Of a DNA stretch of 64,000 nucleotides, positions 11,155 to 21,763 are shown in pieces. The position numbers and the translations under genes were made by a program. The DNA lies in the NCBI GenBank assembly GCA_009760885.1, contig CM019713.1, positions 27,810,927 through 27,874,926 on the forward strand, written 5' to 3'. The notes beneath the pieces are model-generated. The model did no database searches. It was not told the DNA's origin and saw nothing but the letters and a program-made list of their open reading frames with translations. The DNA is from Achatina immaculata (Eukaryota > Mollusca > Gastropoda > Stylommatophora > Achatinidae). The stretch's first letter is position 1; the number at the start of each line of letters is the position of its first letter.

Positions 11155-11429
11155 AATTTGAAAATTATGCGGGAACCACAGCAATATATTCTGACGCAAT
11201 ACAGTAAGTTCGCAATGGTTAATTGGTAGTTCGAACACGCATAGTTCAGCGCTGTGCTCGTAGTGTAGTTGAAGTCAAGGATGCCGTGCTGGCGGGGAGG
11301 GACTTGTTTGTACTAGTTTTGAACATCACTCCCCCCCCCCCCCCCCCCGGTGAGATTTCTTTGGACAGAGAAAGTGAAGCCTGCGGAAATTCACCATAAG
11401 ATGTTAGCTCAGTCTTCCAGTCAATTAGT
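11155..11429. repeat. Dispersed repeat X, copy 1, left part
   Basis: Matches 34935-35290 over stretches such as CTGACGCAATACAG, AGTTCGAACACGCA, GTAGTTGAAGTCAA and GTGAGATTTCTTT. A C-run at 11331-11348 interrupts it. The repeat resumes at 11571 after a LINE C scrap. Class unknown: no open frame and no obvious terminal repeats. Confidence 0.75.
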
Positions 11430-11570
11430 AACATGTCCCTTGCGGAACTTTGCCTCCCTAACAGCTCCCCTGAAGGCATCTCGATTGTAAAGCAAGATGC
11501 CCTGCTGCTGATGCATCCATTTTCAGATCGTCAACGATGTCTTGCGGCCAACTTGCCCTTGTTGGCTTAG
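11430..11570 (-). mobile_element. LINE family C 3' scrap nested in repeat X
   Basis: About 140 bp matching the end of LINE C (CATGTCCCTTGCGGAACTTT, then GATGCATCCATTTTCAGATC). The corresponding site in the other X copy (near 35175-35180) lacks it, so it entered X after X had dispersed. Confidence 0.8.
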
Positions 11571-11683
11571 TGCAGAAGTAAACACAACAGGAATTAACGA
11601 AAGGTTTATGAAAGAGAAAAAAGACTGAAAGCGGGAAGAACAAGATGTGACCGACGAAGCTCGATTTGGTTTGCCGTCATCAC
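11571..11683. repeat. Dispersed repeat X, copy 1, right part
   Basis: Continues the match to the second X copy through AAAGCGGGAAGAAC and the following GTGACC/GTAACC region, ending near 11683. Confidence 0.75.
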
Positions 11684-11970
11684 TGCACATAAGCCCACAT
11701 CGGCAAAGTCAACATCACTGCTCATAAGCCCACATCAACAAAGTCAACAACATCGCATATAAGCCAATATTGACAAAGTCAACATCACGGCACATAAGCC
11801 CACATCGACAAAGTCAACCTGCATATAAGACAACACCGACAAAGTCAAGTCAACATCAGTGCACATAAGCCCACATTGACGAAGTCAACATCGCCGTACA
11901 TAACCCCACACCGACAAAGTCAACATCCACCGCACACAACACATGTCGACAAAGTCAACAGCCGCAGTTT
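11684..11970. repeat. About 33-bp minisatellite, about 8 copies
   Basis: The unit contains CACATAAGCCCACATCGACA then AAGTCAACATCA. Unit length varies between about 30 and 37 bp. Confidence 0.92.
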
Positions 11971-12003
11971 GAACGTTTTTCTCACCCTCCCTAGATCCCT
12001 GAT

Positions 12004-12228
12004 CTAGCGCCAAACGGTTATCACATCTTCGGCCCAGTTAAGTAAGCCCTGAGAGATGGCAGGTACACCTCTGATGACGACGTTACTAAAGCAGCGTAGA
12101 ACAGGGTTCTGGAGCAACCGAGAAAACGCTTCAGCTTCTAAGTAGTAGAGCAGCTTGTCGGAAGGTACGAGTAGTACAGGGTGCTCCAGGGGGTCTATGT
12201 CGAGAAGCAATATAAACGTTATATTCAT
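12004..12228 (-). CDS. Unrecognised 74-codon open frame, doubtful
   Basis: An ATG-started minus-strand frame with a mixed, non-repetitive composition unlike the array-derived frames around it, containing the segments DPLEHPVLLVPSDKLLYYL and LLNWAEDVITVWR. I do not recognise the family. The upstream sequence near the ATG (TGAGCAG) could be a weak splice acceptor, but the polypyrimidine tract is poor. It could be an exon, a transposon scrap or chance. Confidence 0.2.
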   Translation of the reverse strand: MNITFILLLDIDPLEHPVLLVPSDKLLYYLEAEAFSRLLQNPVLRCFSNVVIRGVPAISQGLLNWAEDVITVWR

Positions 12229-13082
12229 CTGCTCACAGTTACTGATATTAAAGGATATGTTGCCTTTACGTTTAGAATCTCTCTCGTACTTTTATTTATT
12301 ATGCGAGGTGAACGAGATCAGTACCCAGACCGTGCATTGCTCCAGGCTCTCGGTGGTTTTATTTGTTTTAAGGGGGTGGTTTGAGGAAGGGGGGGGGGGG
12401 TCCGGAGGGTTTCGCATATTTTAAAGGGAGCGCTCAGTGGATAAAACAGGATCGCTAGTCTCTGAGGAAAGCCTTGAAGGGTCTGGGACGGGCGGGGATA
12501 TGAGTTGTGTACCAAATTAGAAAGTTCTTGTTCGCAGCCGCTGCCGTTTATGAGTTGGAAAGGAAGTAAAGAACATCAAGAACAGTTAACGATCAGGAAA
12601 GGTGTGCAGTTTATGTCCAGGTTTGTTTATTTTTCTCATTTGAATACCCAGAATATGCGTGTCCACATGTCCCCTTGTCCTGTATAGACACTCGACATTC
12701 CCTCGTCTTGTAATCACACTGGTCGACAGATGTTTGCTGTAAGTCCGCGGCTCTCAGACGTCCGCGCGTGTGGATAAATCTATATTGCAATAAAACAGCA
12801 GCTGAGTATAGGCCCACTAGAAGCTGTATATAGTTCTCTGTGTAAGTATTTCAATTATCTTGCTCCATTTCGTTTATCCACATTTTCTATGTGTTCAGAT
12901 ATTGATCTTGTCTTAATTCTTTCCTCATGTATCTTTCAGTGTTGAGGGGGCAGTTAGTGATAATTCTTATAATGTGAAAGTTATACATTGAAAAGTAGTA
13001 CCCATTCTTACTGGTTATTATTATATTGTCCGCACAGACATGTCAGATTGTTTATATTATTGGATGACTGAGGGAGTTTTCG
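12229..13082. other. No recognisable gene; G-run near 12391
   Basis: Unique sequence with a G homopolymer at about 12391-12400. Short open frames here have no familiar motif. Confidence 0.5.
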
Positions 13083-13640
13083 TCATCATCATGTGCCCTC
13101 TTCAGAAAGGAGGCTGGCGGTAATGAATCTCCAGTTCCCTCGCTCCCTCGCCTTGATGGTGGACTCAGCCAGGCTGTGTATTGTCCATTGTCTTATGTTA
13201 TCTTCCCGTCTACGTCTGTCTTCCTCTTTCTCTTTTCCCTTACACTTTTCCTTCTAGTATGGTGTTCAGTATGTTGTTATGTTGTTATGTCTTTTGATAT
13301 GGTCAGATTGTTTTGTTTTCTTCTTCCTGGTTTCTTTGAAAAGTTCACGCCGAACTTGGAGACGTTCCAAAACTGGCACATTTGTTCTTTTCATGTTATA
13401 TGATCTAGTTTTCTGTAGAACCACACTTCTGCTCCATTAATCTTTCTCTTCATCTTCACTTGTTTTAGAGTCCAGGTTTCTGCTCCGTACAGTATAACAG
13501 AGTAGATATAATATTTAATAAATCTGAATTTTGTTTTTATTTGCATACTTCTGAATAACAGTACTGTCTTCACGGTGCTGAATGTTTGTTTTATCTTGTT
13601 TCAAACATTCTGCAGGAAACACGTTTCCGGTGATGTTCCG
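13083..13640 (-). mobile_element. LINE family E 3' fragment
   Basis: Minus-strand translation of 13391-13573 gives the region after the reverse transcriptase palm: FIKYYIYSVILYGAETWTL and EVWFYRK, a hallmark of these LINE ORFs. Further downstream (lower coordinates) are a basic stretch and then NWRFI/SLPPAS-like sequence ending at a stop followed by an ATGATGATG tail at 13083-13095. Frameshifts lie near 13390 and beyond. 5'-truncated. Confidence 0.8.
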
Positions 13641-14457
13641 AGTCTCGTCGAAGCAAGGTAGCTGTAGGAAGCATTCACCTCAATGAACTTTGTTTATTTT
13701 ACTTCAAAGATGTTTGTGGCAAAGTAATCTCAGTGAAGAATACCCATCTTTTATTGCTGCACTGTTTCTCGTTCTGTTAAAGTTCGGAGTTCAACCGGTG
13801 GACATTCTGTAGCGAGAATTATTTCGGTTTCGCCTGTATCTGTTTTTACTCGTAAATGATTTGGTTATAGGCTATCCCTATTTTTTTTTTAATTTTATTT
13901 TTAGCCGTTTGACCTTTTCCTGGACCAGCTATATTGGCTCCAGGCTTGCCTGTGCTAGATTAATGCATTGATTCTTGTAGGCTTGTCTTTGCTAGATTAA
14001 TACATTCATCTTTACAGGCTGCTGGGTAAGGGCCAGATATAAAAAAAAACACAAAGCTGATAAACTGGGTTCTAAGATGGAGCTCGATTTTTTACAAACT
14101 GATGTAGCAAGATCCTTCATATTTCAGATAAATTTTATGCGGCGAAAACTTTCAAAACAAAAATCTAAGTCTCTGGGACATGAATGTGATTTTCTCTGAA
14201 AAAAAAAATCACACGTTTATTTCTTCGCCCTTTCTCTTCTTCGAGAAAATGCGAGGGAGGTGTTTTTGAGAGTCTTGGTGATGAAGAAAGAAGAAACGTT
14301 TTAAAAAATGAGAAGTTGGCAATATCTGACCTAGCATCTGACCTAGATAGGCCTGTGGATTTAGCGTTATCAATATAACGCTGTTATCACAAGTGATTGT
14401 GTGTCAAAAGTTTAAGAGGGGGTTAATTTTTTATTTCCAAAGTTATATCCATCAAAG
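13641..14457. other. No recognisable feature
   Basis: AT-rich unique sequence. A short direct similarity (GCTAGATTAATGCATTGAT and GCTAGATTAATACATTCAT near 13957 and 13991) is the only structure noticed. Confidence 0.5.
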
Positions 14458-14880
14458 CGGGAGGATACAAGAAACAGGGAGGATACAAGAAGATGCGAGG
14501 ATACAAGAAGAAGGGAGGATACAAGAAGAAGGGAGGATACAAGAAGATGCGAGGATACAAGAAGATGGGAGGATACAAGAAGAAGGGAGGATACAAGACG
14601 AATGGAGGATACAAGAAGAAGGGAAGATACAATAAAAACGGGAGGATACAAGAAGAAGGGAGGATAGAAGAAGAAGGGAGGATACAATAAAAACGGGAGG
14701 ATACAAGAAGAAGGGAGGATACAAGAAAAAATAGGGGAATACAAGAAGAAGGGAGGATACAAGAAAAAGGGAGGAAACAAGAACAAGTGAGGATACAAGA
14801 AAAAGGGGGGATACAAGAAAACGGGAGGATACAAGAAGGGAGAATAGAAGAAGAAAGGAGGATACAAGAAGAAGTTAAAG
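14458..14880. repeat. 18-bp purine-rich minisatellite, about 23 copies
   Basis: The unit is AGGATACAAGAAGAAGGG with variants such as AAGATGCG and AATAAAAACG. Purine-rich on the plus strand; the plus frame reads as GRIQEE repeats and the minus frame as serine/leucine-rich repeats. Confidence 0.96.
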
Positions 14881-15311
14881 TATATAGCACAATTAAAATA
14901 GACGATTAAAATCTGAAAAGACTGAAAAAGAAAAAGTAACATTCACATCAGACACGTAAAATCATAACTAAAAGGAGGGACCAGTAATTGCTAAATGCAG
15001 CTTTAACTAAATTAGTATTTTCTTTAATTCCAGACCAGAAGACACGAGTACAGGTCATCTAAAGCTGGAACTACGAAAGAATTTTCTGTGGAGCGGTTGA
15101 CAGATTAAAGATCAAGAAAATATCAGAAAATATAAAGATAAGTCGGGATTAAAACATAGATATTAAAAAAATGAAGATTTTTCTTTGTTTTTAAAATAAT
15201 ATAATCAAAGTAAAATAAATTTAAAATAAAATAAGTACAAAAAGTTACAATTGGCAACTACTTCTGTGCCACATTTTCGTGTTTCCTGATTTTTCGACGG
15301 CTGTACCGCAA
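14881..15311. other. No recognisable feature
   Basis: AT-rich unique spacer. Confidence 0.5.
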
Positions 15312-15700
15312 ACACATCCAACAAACAGCTATGGAACTCTCAAACACATCCAACAAACAGCTACGGAACTCTCAAACACATCCAACAAACAGCTATGGAA
15401 CTCTCAAACACATCCAACAAACAGCTATTGAACTCTTAAACACATCCAACAAACAGCTATGGAACTCTCAAACACATCCAACAAACAGCTATTGAACTCT
15501 TAAACACATCCAACAAACAGTTATGGAACTCTCAAACACATCCAACAAACCTATACCAGTTATGAAACTCTCAAGCACATCCAACAAACCTATATCAGCT
15601 ATGAAACTCTCAAACCCATTCAACATATCTATACCAACTATGAAACACTCAAACACTTCCAACAAATCTATATATACTATGAGACACTGAAACACATCCT
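15312..15700. repeat. 32-bp minisatellite, about 11 copies
   Basis: The unit contains CACATCCAACAAACAGCTAT then GGAACTCTCAAA. The last three copies carry a 7-bp longer variant (CCTATACCAG) and are more diverged, giving a homogeneous-to-diverged gradient. Confidence 0.95.
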
Positions 15701-16536
15701 GGTCTTATCAAATCACTTAAGATTCTAAGCCCTACTCTTCTATACACAATCCACATAAAACAGTCCAGTTTATGAAGAGAGAGACCCTGTCAGATATAGA
15801 CAATAAATCCTAAGATAAAAAAATATGAAGGGAACACGTTTACTCAATGAGTCAAAAGAAGATTTTAAAAAAAAAGAATTAAATTTGAACCAATAAAATG
15901 GAAAAGAGAAATCATGAAACACCTGTAAGTACCAAGGAATTAAAAATTATTTTCTTGACATTAAAAGACTTAGAAGCACTGAAAATTCTATGCGGACCAA
16001 ACAGGTGAAGGCGAAAAAAAGGCAAGAGAACGGAAGAGTTATTTATAGGTAGGTGGAGTAAACCAAGGAGTTGTGTAGGGCAAAACTAACCTGTCTTGCA
16101 AGGCAGGCTTGAGATCTAGAGAGGTTACATTTTCCCGGTGGATATGACACATAATGATGATTAGTTGTTAAAATGTATTTCCCAGCATTCAGTTCAAAAT
16201 TCCATTAATTCTCTCCCTGTTGTAACACCTTCTGTAACTCTTATTTTCCCATTAAAAAAAGCATTTAACAAATATCTACGACACAACAATGGTGCGCTGT
16301 GACGTAATAGATATTTCTTACACTTCGTTATCTTATCGATTTCGAGGATAACGTGGAGTATAGAGCGAGTAATAAGTGAATGGAAATTTTAAGGAAATGA
16401 AAGGAAAGAAAGATGGTTGTTAAGAATCCGATGATACGATTTTGGAAGATTGAATGGCGGGCTTGTAGCAGGGCCAGATCGAAGGAAGCATTATACAGTG
16501 GAGATTGGTAGAGTGGGTTGACGCGAATGGCGAAGA
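15701..16536. other. No recognisable feature
   Basis: AT-rich unique sequence; no coding or transposon motif recognised. Confidence 0.5.
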
Positions 16537-16710
16537 AAATGAGATAGATAGATAGATAGATAGATAGATGGATGGATGGATGGATGGATGGATGGATGGA
16601 TGGATGGATGGATGGATAGATAGATAGATGGATGGATGGATGGATGGATGGATGGATGGATGGATGGATGGATAGATAGATAGATAGATAGATAGATGGA
16701 TGGATGGATG

Positions 16711-16749
<39 letters not shown>

Positions 16750-16900
16750 GGATGGATGGATAGATGGATGGATGGTGGATGGATGGATGGATGGAGGATG
16801 GATGGATAGATAGATAGATGGATGGATGGATGGATGGATGGATGGATGGATGGATGGATGGATAGATAGATAGATAGATAGATAGATGGATGGATGGATG

Positions 16901-16939
<39 letters not shown>

Positions 16940-17008
16940 GGATGGATGGATAGATGGATGGATGGATGGATGGATGGATGGATGGATGGATGGATGGATG
17001 GATGGATG

Positions 17009-17043
<35 letters not shown>

Positions 17044-17099
17044 GGATGGATGGATGGATGGATGGATGGATGGATGGATAGATAGATAGATAGATAGAC

Positions 17100-17176
<77 letters not shown>
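16537..17176. repeat. (GATA)n/(GATG)n compound microsatellite, 640 bp
   Basis: Alternating blocks of GATA and GGAT tetranucleotides with sharp switches between block types. Minus-strand frames read as IYLS/IHPS repeats in all three frames because the compound period is 12 bp. Confidence 0.98.
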
Positions 17177-17177
<1 letters not shown>

Positions 17178-17689
17178 TAAACAGGACAAACTTCACTCGC
17201 CATGTCAACGATTTTTTTCTCCCAAAACTCCACGTTAATGATATTTCATCTCAGCTTTCCTCATTCGTATAATTTCTCCTTTCTGTTTCTCTCTTTCCTC
17301 TTTCTATGTTGCTTCATCTTCTTTCATCTCGTTTTAGCATAAACATGTTTGATGTTCCGTAAATTGTTTCTTGCAGTTTCGTATGTTGCTGCTGCTATTT
17401 CATCTTCCCGTATGTTTTTGCTGATAGCATTGCCAATTTTTTTCATTTCTTTTCTATTTTCTTGCTTTTAATTTTTTTTTCCTTTGTTCCAAGTTTTCCA
17501 TTTTTCCACATCCAAATCTTATTACTTCTTAGATTTCCCTTGCGCGTTTAGAAATGTTTCAGTTCATGCATATGCTAAGTTTCCAACATTCCTGCAAGAA
17601 ATAGATTAGCTGATATTCAAGAACCGTACAGATTAAGTAGTACAGGTCTTGTTACTAATGTACGTTCTTACAGTACCACAAGCAGTTTT
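17177..17689. other. No recognisable feature
   Basis: T-rich unique sequence on the plus strand; nothing recognised. Confidence 0.5.
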
Positions 17690-17865
17690 ACAGGTAAAAG
17701 CACTGATTACTACAAATGCAGCGCTTATTGCTACAAATACAGTGTTAACTGCCATAGATAAGTGCTTGTTTCATTAAATGCAGTATTGATCACCACAGCT
17801 ACAGTGCTGACAACTACAAATACTGTAATTATTACTACAATTACAGTGCTCATTACAAACAAACA
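17690..17865. repeat. Decayed tandem array, about 24-bp unit
   Basis: Repeated but diverged blocks of the type ACTACAAATACAGTGCT with substitutions and indels, about seven copies. Looks like an old minisatellite. Confidence 0.6.
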
Positions 17866-17933
17866 AAAAAATCCATTATTTATGAGAGTTTGTCTGTCCC
17901 TCCGGTGCACGTACTAATTAATAGCATATCTTG

Positions 17934-18044
17934 CTGGAAGTAAACACAGGCTATGCGTACCTTGACAGGGGGCCCCCCCCTCCCTACCCTGGAAGTAAAC
18001 ACAGGCTATGCGTACCTTGACAGGGGGCCCCCCACCCCTACCCC
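17934..18044. repeat. 55-bp tandem duplication
   Basis: CTGGAAGTAAACACAGGCTA starts at 17934 and again at 17989; the two copies differ mainly in the C-run after GACAGGGGG. Confidence 0.93.
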
Positions 18045-18438
18045 CCACCCCTCTAGACTGTGTTAACGAATGAATATGGCTTGTCGTAACACAACAGGCA
18101 AACACTCGAGTGTGTATCTGCCATCTTTCTGTTCTAGTTAGCCCAATCTGATTTGTCAAATCGTGAATAATGCACGATATGTACTCACACAATATCGATC
18201 TCGTCAGACATGGAGTTAGTATTTGTGACGTAAAAAAAACCGGGGGCTTTGCTAACGTTACACAAGCGTATTGTGTGTGTGTGCAAAAAAAGGGGGGGGG
18301 GGGCGGGGGGGAGGGAAGGGGCGCTATGTTCTACTGCAACGCAGAAGTAAAAATATAGAGACCTGCGTTCTACGTTATGTCCTCTATAAATATGCGTTCT
18401 TTTTTTTAACATGTTTTATCGAAGTGTTAAACATGTGT

Positions 18439-18442
18439 GCCA

Positions 18443-18507
<65 letters not shown>

Positions 18508-18668
18508 GCTTTATGTTTATACTATTTATGTTGTATTTATCTATCTGCCTGCCTGCCTAGCTGTTTATCTCTCTATCTGTCTGTCTGTCTGGACTGTTTG
18601 TCTGTCTGGTCTGTTTATCTGTCTGTCTGGTCTGTCTATCTGTTTCCCTCATCTGCCTGTTTGTCTAT
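18439..18668. repeat. (TATC)n/(TGTC)n microsatellite, interrupted
   Basis: A TATC run then a TGTC run, followed by imperfect CTGT/CTGG repeats to about 18668. A G-rich run (GGGGGGGGGGCGGGGGG) lies just upstream near 18293. Confidence 0.96.
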
Positions 18669-18850
18669 GATGTATTAATAAAGGCACCGAAAACTGCTGC
18701 CTGCAAGTTGTAGAAAGTAGATTACAAAAACTAGAAAAAAAGCCTTTGTTTCTTTTTTTTTTCTGAAATGTCTTTGCCTCCGATGAATGGTCGATGGAAT
18801 GTGTTACATTTTCTTAGTTTGAGATAGGTTAACGATCCTATCTGCCCATC

Positions 18851-19228
18851 CGTACTACAGGGGTAATGTGATATCCGTGCTACAGGTGTAATGTGATATC
18901 CGTGCTACAGAGGTAATGTAATGTCCGTGCTACAGAGGTAATGTAATGTCCGTGCTACAGGGGTAATGTGATATCCGTGCTACAGGGGTAATGTGATATC
19001 CGTGCTACAGGTGTAATGTGATATCCGTGCTACAGAGGTAATGTAATGTCCGTGCTACAGAGGTAATGTAATGTCCGTGCTACAGGGGTAATGTAATGTC
19101 CATGCTACAGGTGTAATGTGATATCCGAGCTACAGGGGTAATGTGATGTCCGAGCTACAGGGGTAATGTGATGTCCGAGCTACAGGGGTAATGTGATGTC
19201 CGTGCTACAGGGGTAATGTAATGTTCGT
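18851..19228. repeat. 25-bp minisatellite, about 15 copies
   Basis: The unit contains CCGTGCTACAGGGGTAATGT. Three subtypes (GGGG, GGTG and GAGG forms) recur in a fixed five-unit order at least twice. Confidence 0.96.
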
Positions 19229-19588
19229 GCTCATGTATTATCTTTGACTTAGACTCCTGCTTTGAGGAGACATGAGCTGTATCCATATGTTCCGTGACGT
19301 TTATGGGACATAGCAGAATGATGTGATCTTTATTATCCGTAGTCACCCTTCCCTCCCCAGCTGCAAGGTGAGATAAGTAGTTAGTGCTACAGCTGTTGAC
19401 AAAGGATCGAACCACAGACTTTCACAGTGACGGGACTGTGCACAAGCCACTTTTACTCACGGACACCCAGTAATAACTTTTTAATGGTTAACATGATAAT
19501 TTTTTTAAAACATGTTATATTCTCAACATATAATCTGTTCCTTCTACCTACCTCCACACGCCTGCTGTCTGAGGTGTCTGATGAAGGT

Positions 19589-20300
19589 CATCATTATCAT
19601 CATGTGCCGTGCCGACTGGCGTTGGCTATTATGCTTCTCCAGAGTACCCGATCCTTCATGCAGGCCATCAGTTCAGTTGGTGATCTCCTCTCACACCATC
19701 CCGTCAGACTGTCCAGTATCATTTCTCTTGGTCTTCCTCTTGATCTTCTTCCTTCTATTTTTCCTGTTGTTATAATATTTTCAATGCCCCTCTTCTCATT
19801 GCATGTCCTATGAAAGTACATTGTCTCTCTCTTATCTTTTTGACAAGGTTTTTTGTCTCTCCAGCTCTTCTCATACATTCTTCATTAGTTATTTTTGGTG
19901 TCCAGGGGATTCGCAACATTCTTCTAATAAACCACATTTCTGCTGCTTCCAATGATTTTTGTGCAGACTTGCCTATTGTCCATGATTCACTTCCATATAA
20001 CAAGATAGGTTCAATATAGCATTTTAGGACTCGTTTTCTAACATTCATTGATAAAGATGTGTTAGCTAATATGTTTCTCATTCTCTGAAATGCAGTCTTT
20101 GCTTGGCCTGTTCTGTTCCTAATTTCTGTTCTGCATTTCCCATCTGAAGTTATTACTGCTCCAAGGTATTTGAATTTCTGCACCTGCTTTAGAATAGTTC
20201 CGTTTAATTTAATACTGCATGCTGGTGGATTCTGTTTCTTAGATATAACCATAGTCTCTGTCTTTTTGATGTTCAAAGTAAGGCCTTTCTGTTCACTTCA
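19589..20300 (-). mobile_element. LINE family B, C-terminal third, copy 1
   Basis: Minus-strand frames encode the region after the reverse transcriptase catalytic block: LNIKKTETMVIS, KFKYLGAVI, YGSESWTIGK, AAEMWFIRRMLRIPWT and, after a frameshift near 19820, GRRSRGRPRE ending SRHGT and a stop. It is followed by a CATCATTATCATCATG (minus-strand ATG-repeat) tail at 19589-19604. No endonuclease or palm domain is present, so it is 5'-truncated near 20300. The main 168-codon frame is undamaged, implying fairly recent insertion. A second copy lies at 62314-62762. Confidence 0.92.
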
Positions 20301-20651
20301 CTGATGAAGGTGCAAGCGGAAATGTTACATCTGTATCTCTAAGCAAGGGATGAAGTGGTTGCACAATTTGAAACCTGGTTTTATTTTTCATTCAGGAGTT
20401 GCGGGTTCGAATCACTGTAGGGTCAGTTTGTTTGGTTTTTTTTTTCTGTCGGAGGGCAAGATTAACAATCCCAGGTTGTAAACATACCGGAAACTGATCT
20501 AAGTAAGCGGCCATCTCTCACCTTCAAAGTATCTTCCACCTCTCTCCCTCCTTCGCCACAAAGAGAACGCTAGAAGATGATGTCTTGACTAAGTAAAGCC
20601 ACCTCATAGAAGTTTTTCTTTTGCTCGCTTAGAAAACTCCTACTTTTGTAA
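20301..20651. other. Spacer with a lone B-box-like site
   Basis: GGGTTCGAATCACTG near 20402 resembles a polymerase III B box, but no convincing A box or shared SINE body was found. Confidence 0.4.
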
Positions 20652-21045
20652 ACTAACAATGTCGTTGATTGTATCTTATATTTATACTAACAGTATGTTG
20701 TCGATTGTATCTTATGTTTATACTAACAGTATGTTGTCGATTGTATCTTATGTTTATACTAACAGTATGTTGTCGATTGTATCTTATGTTTATACTAACG
20801 GTATGTTATGGATTGTATCTTATGTTTATACTAACAGTATGTTATGGATTGTATCTTATGTTTATACTAACAGTATGTTATTGATTGTATCTTATGTTTA
20901 TTCTAACAGTATGTTATTGATTGTATCTTATGTTTATACTAACAGTATGCTATTGATTGTATCTTATGTTTATACTAACAGTATGTTATTGATTGTATCT
21001 TATGTTTATACTAACAGTATGTTGTTGACTGTACAATCTGTTTAC
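20652..21045. repeat. 36-bp minisatellite, 11 copies
   Basis: The unit contains GATTGTATCTTATGTTTATA then CTAACAGTATGTT. Units fall in three successive blocks by the bases before GATTG (TGTC, then TATG, then TATT), showing blockwise local spread of variants. Confidence 0.96.
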
Positions 21046-21309
21046 ACTAACAATCTGTTGATGATTCCACTGAGTTTGTATGTGATCCATATCTGCGAGT
21101 ATTTGATTTTGCTAATTATAGAATTCCTGAGATTTCGCAGCCTCGTTTTGAAATCCAAGATTGGCGTGATAAGAAAGCTGTACAAATCACGTGGTTCTGC
21201 GAACATCTGTGTCACAGAGATATCTCTGGTAGCTACGATGTTTCCAGAGTTATCCCCCCCCCCATTCATTCCCCAATCAACGCTTTTCCACTCTTGTGTG
21301 CGTGTGCGT

Positions 21310-21368
<59 letters not shown>

Positions 21369-21763
21369 TGCTTTTCCCCCTGGAATTGTTATAAACGGGG
21401 AATGTTCGAATTAATACAGACGCTGCTTCTCGGACTCGACATGTTGAGTTCTGCTCCAGCCGCTACCGTTTGCCTTCGGTCAGGGGTAAAGGCGGAGCCG
21501 CTGGTTTCGTGCATTATGGTGAGACCCTCATTGTAGAGAGGACGTGGAAACACTTATGGATTTGTTCAGTTTGCTTCATGATGTCCCTTTGAGATTTTTA
21601 AAACTACAAACATAGTTGAAAGACGTTCTGCTGTATGCTCCGTCTTACAAGCGGGTATTACGTTTTCAGAGGCGGGTTCCACCGGCGATCAAATACCAGA
21701 TTCTTGTTACATTTGTATGCACAGAATCATAATGGAGCCAATCTTCACGTAACTCTCCCGCCG
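21046..21763. other. Spacer with (TG)n repeat
   Basis: Contains a (GT)n run at about 21295-21367. No gene recognised in the remainder. Confidence 0.55.

Noticed and set aside
16328..17233. Minus-strand frames rich in IYLS and IHPS, about 300 codons
   Set aside because: Translation of GATA/GATG tetranucleotide repeats in three frames.
20385..20540. Another tRNA-headed SINE (GGGTTCGAATCAC)
   Set aside because: Only the B-box-like string is convincing; no A box at the right spacing and no shared body.
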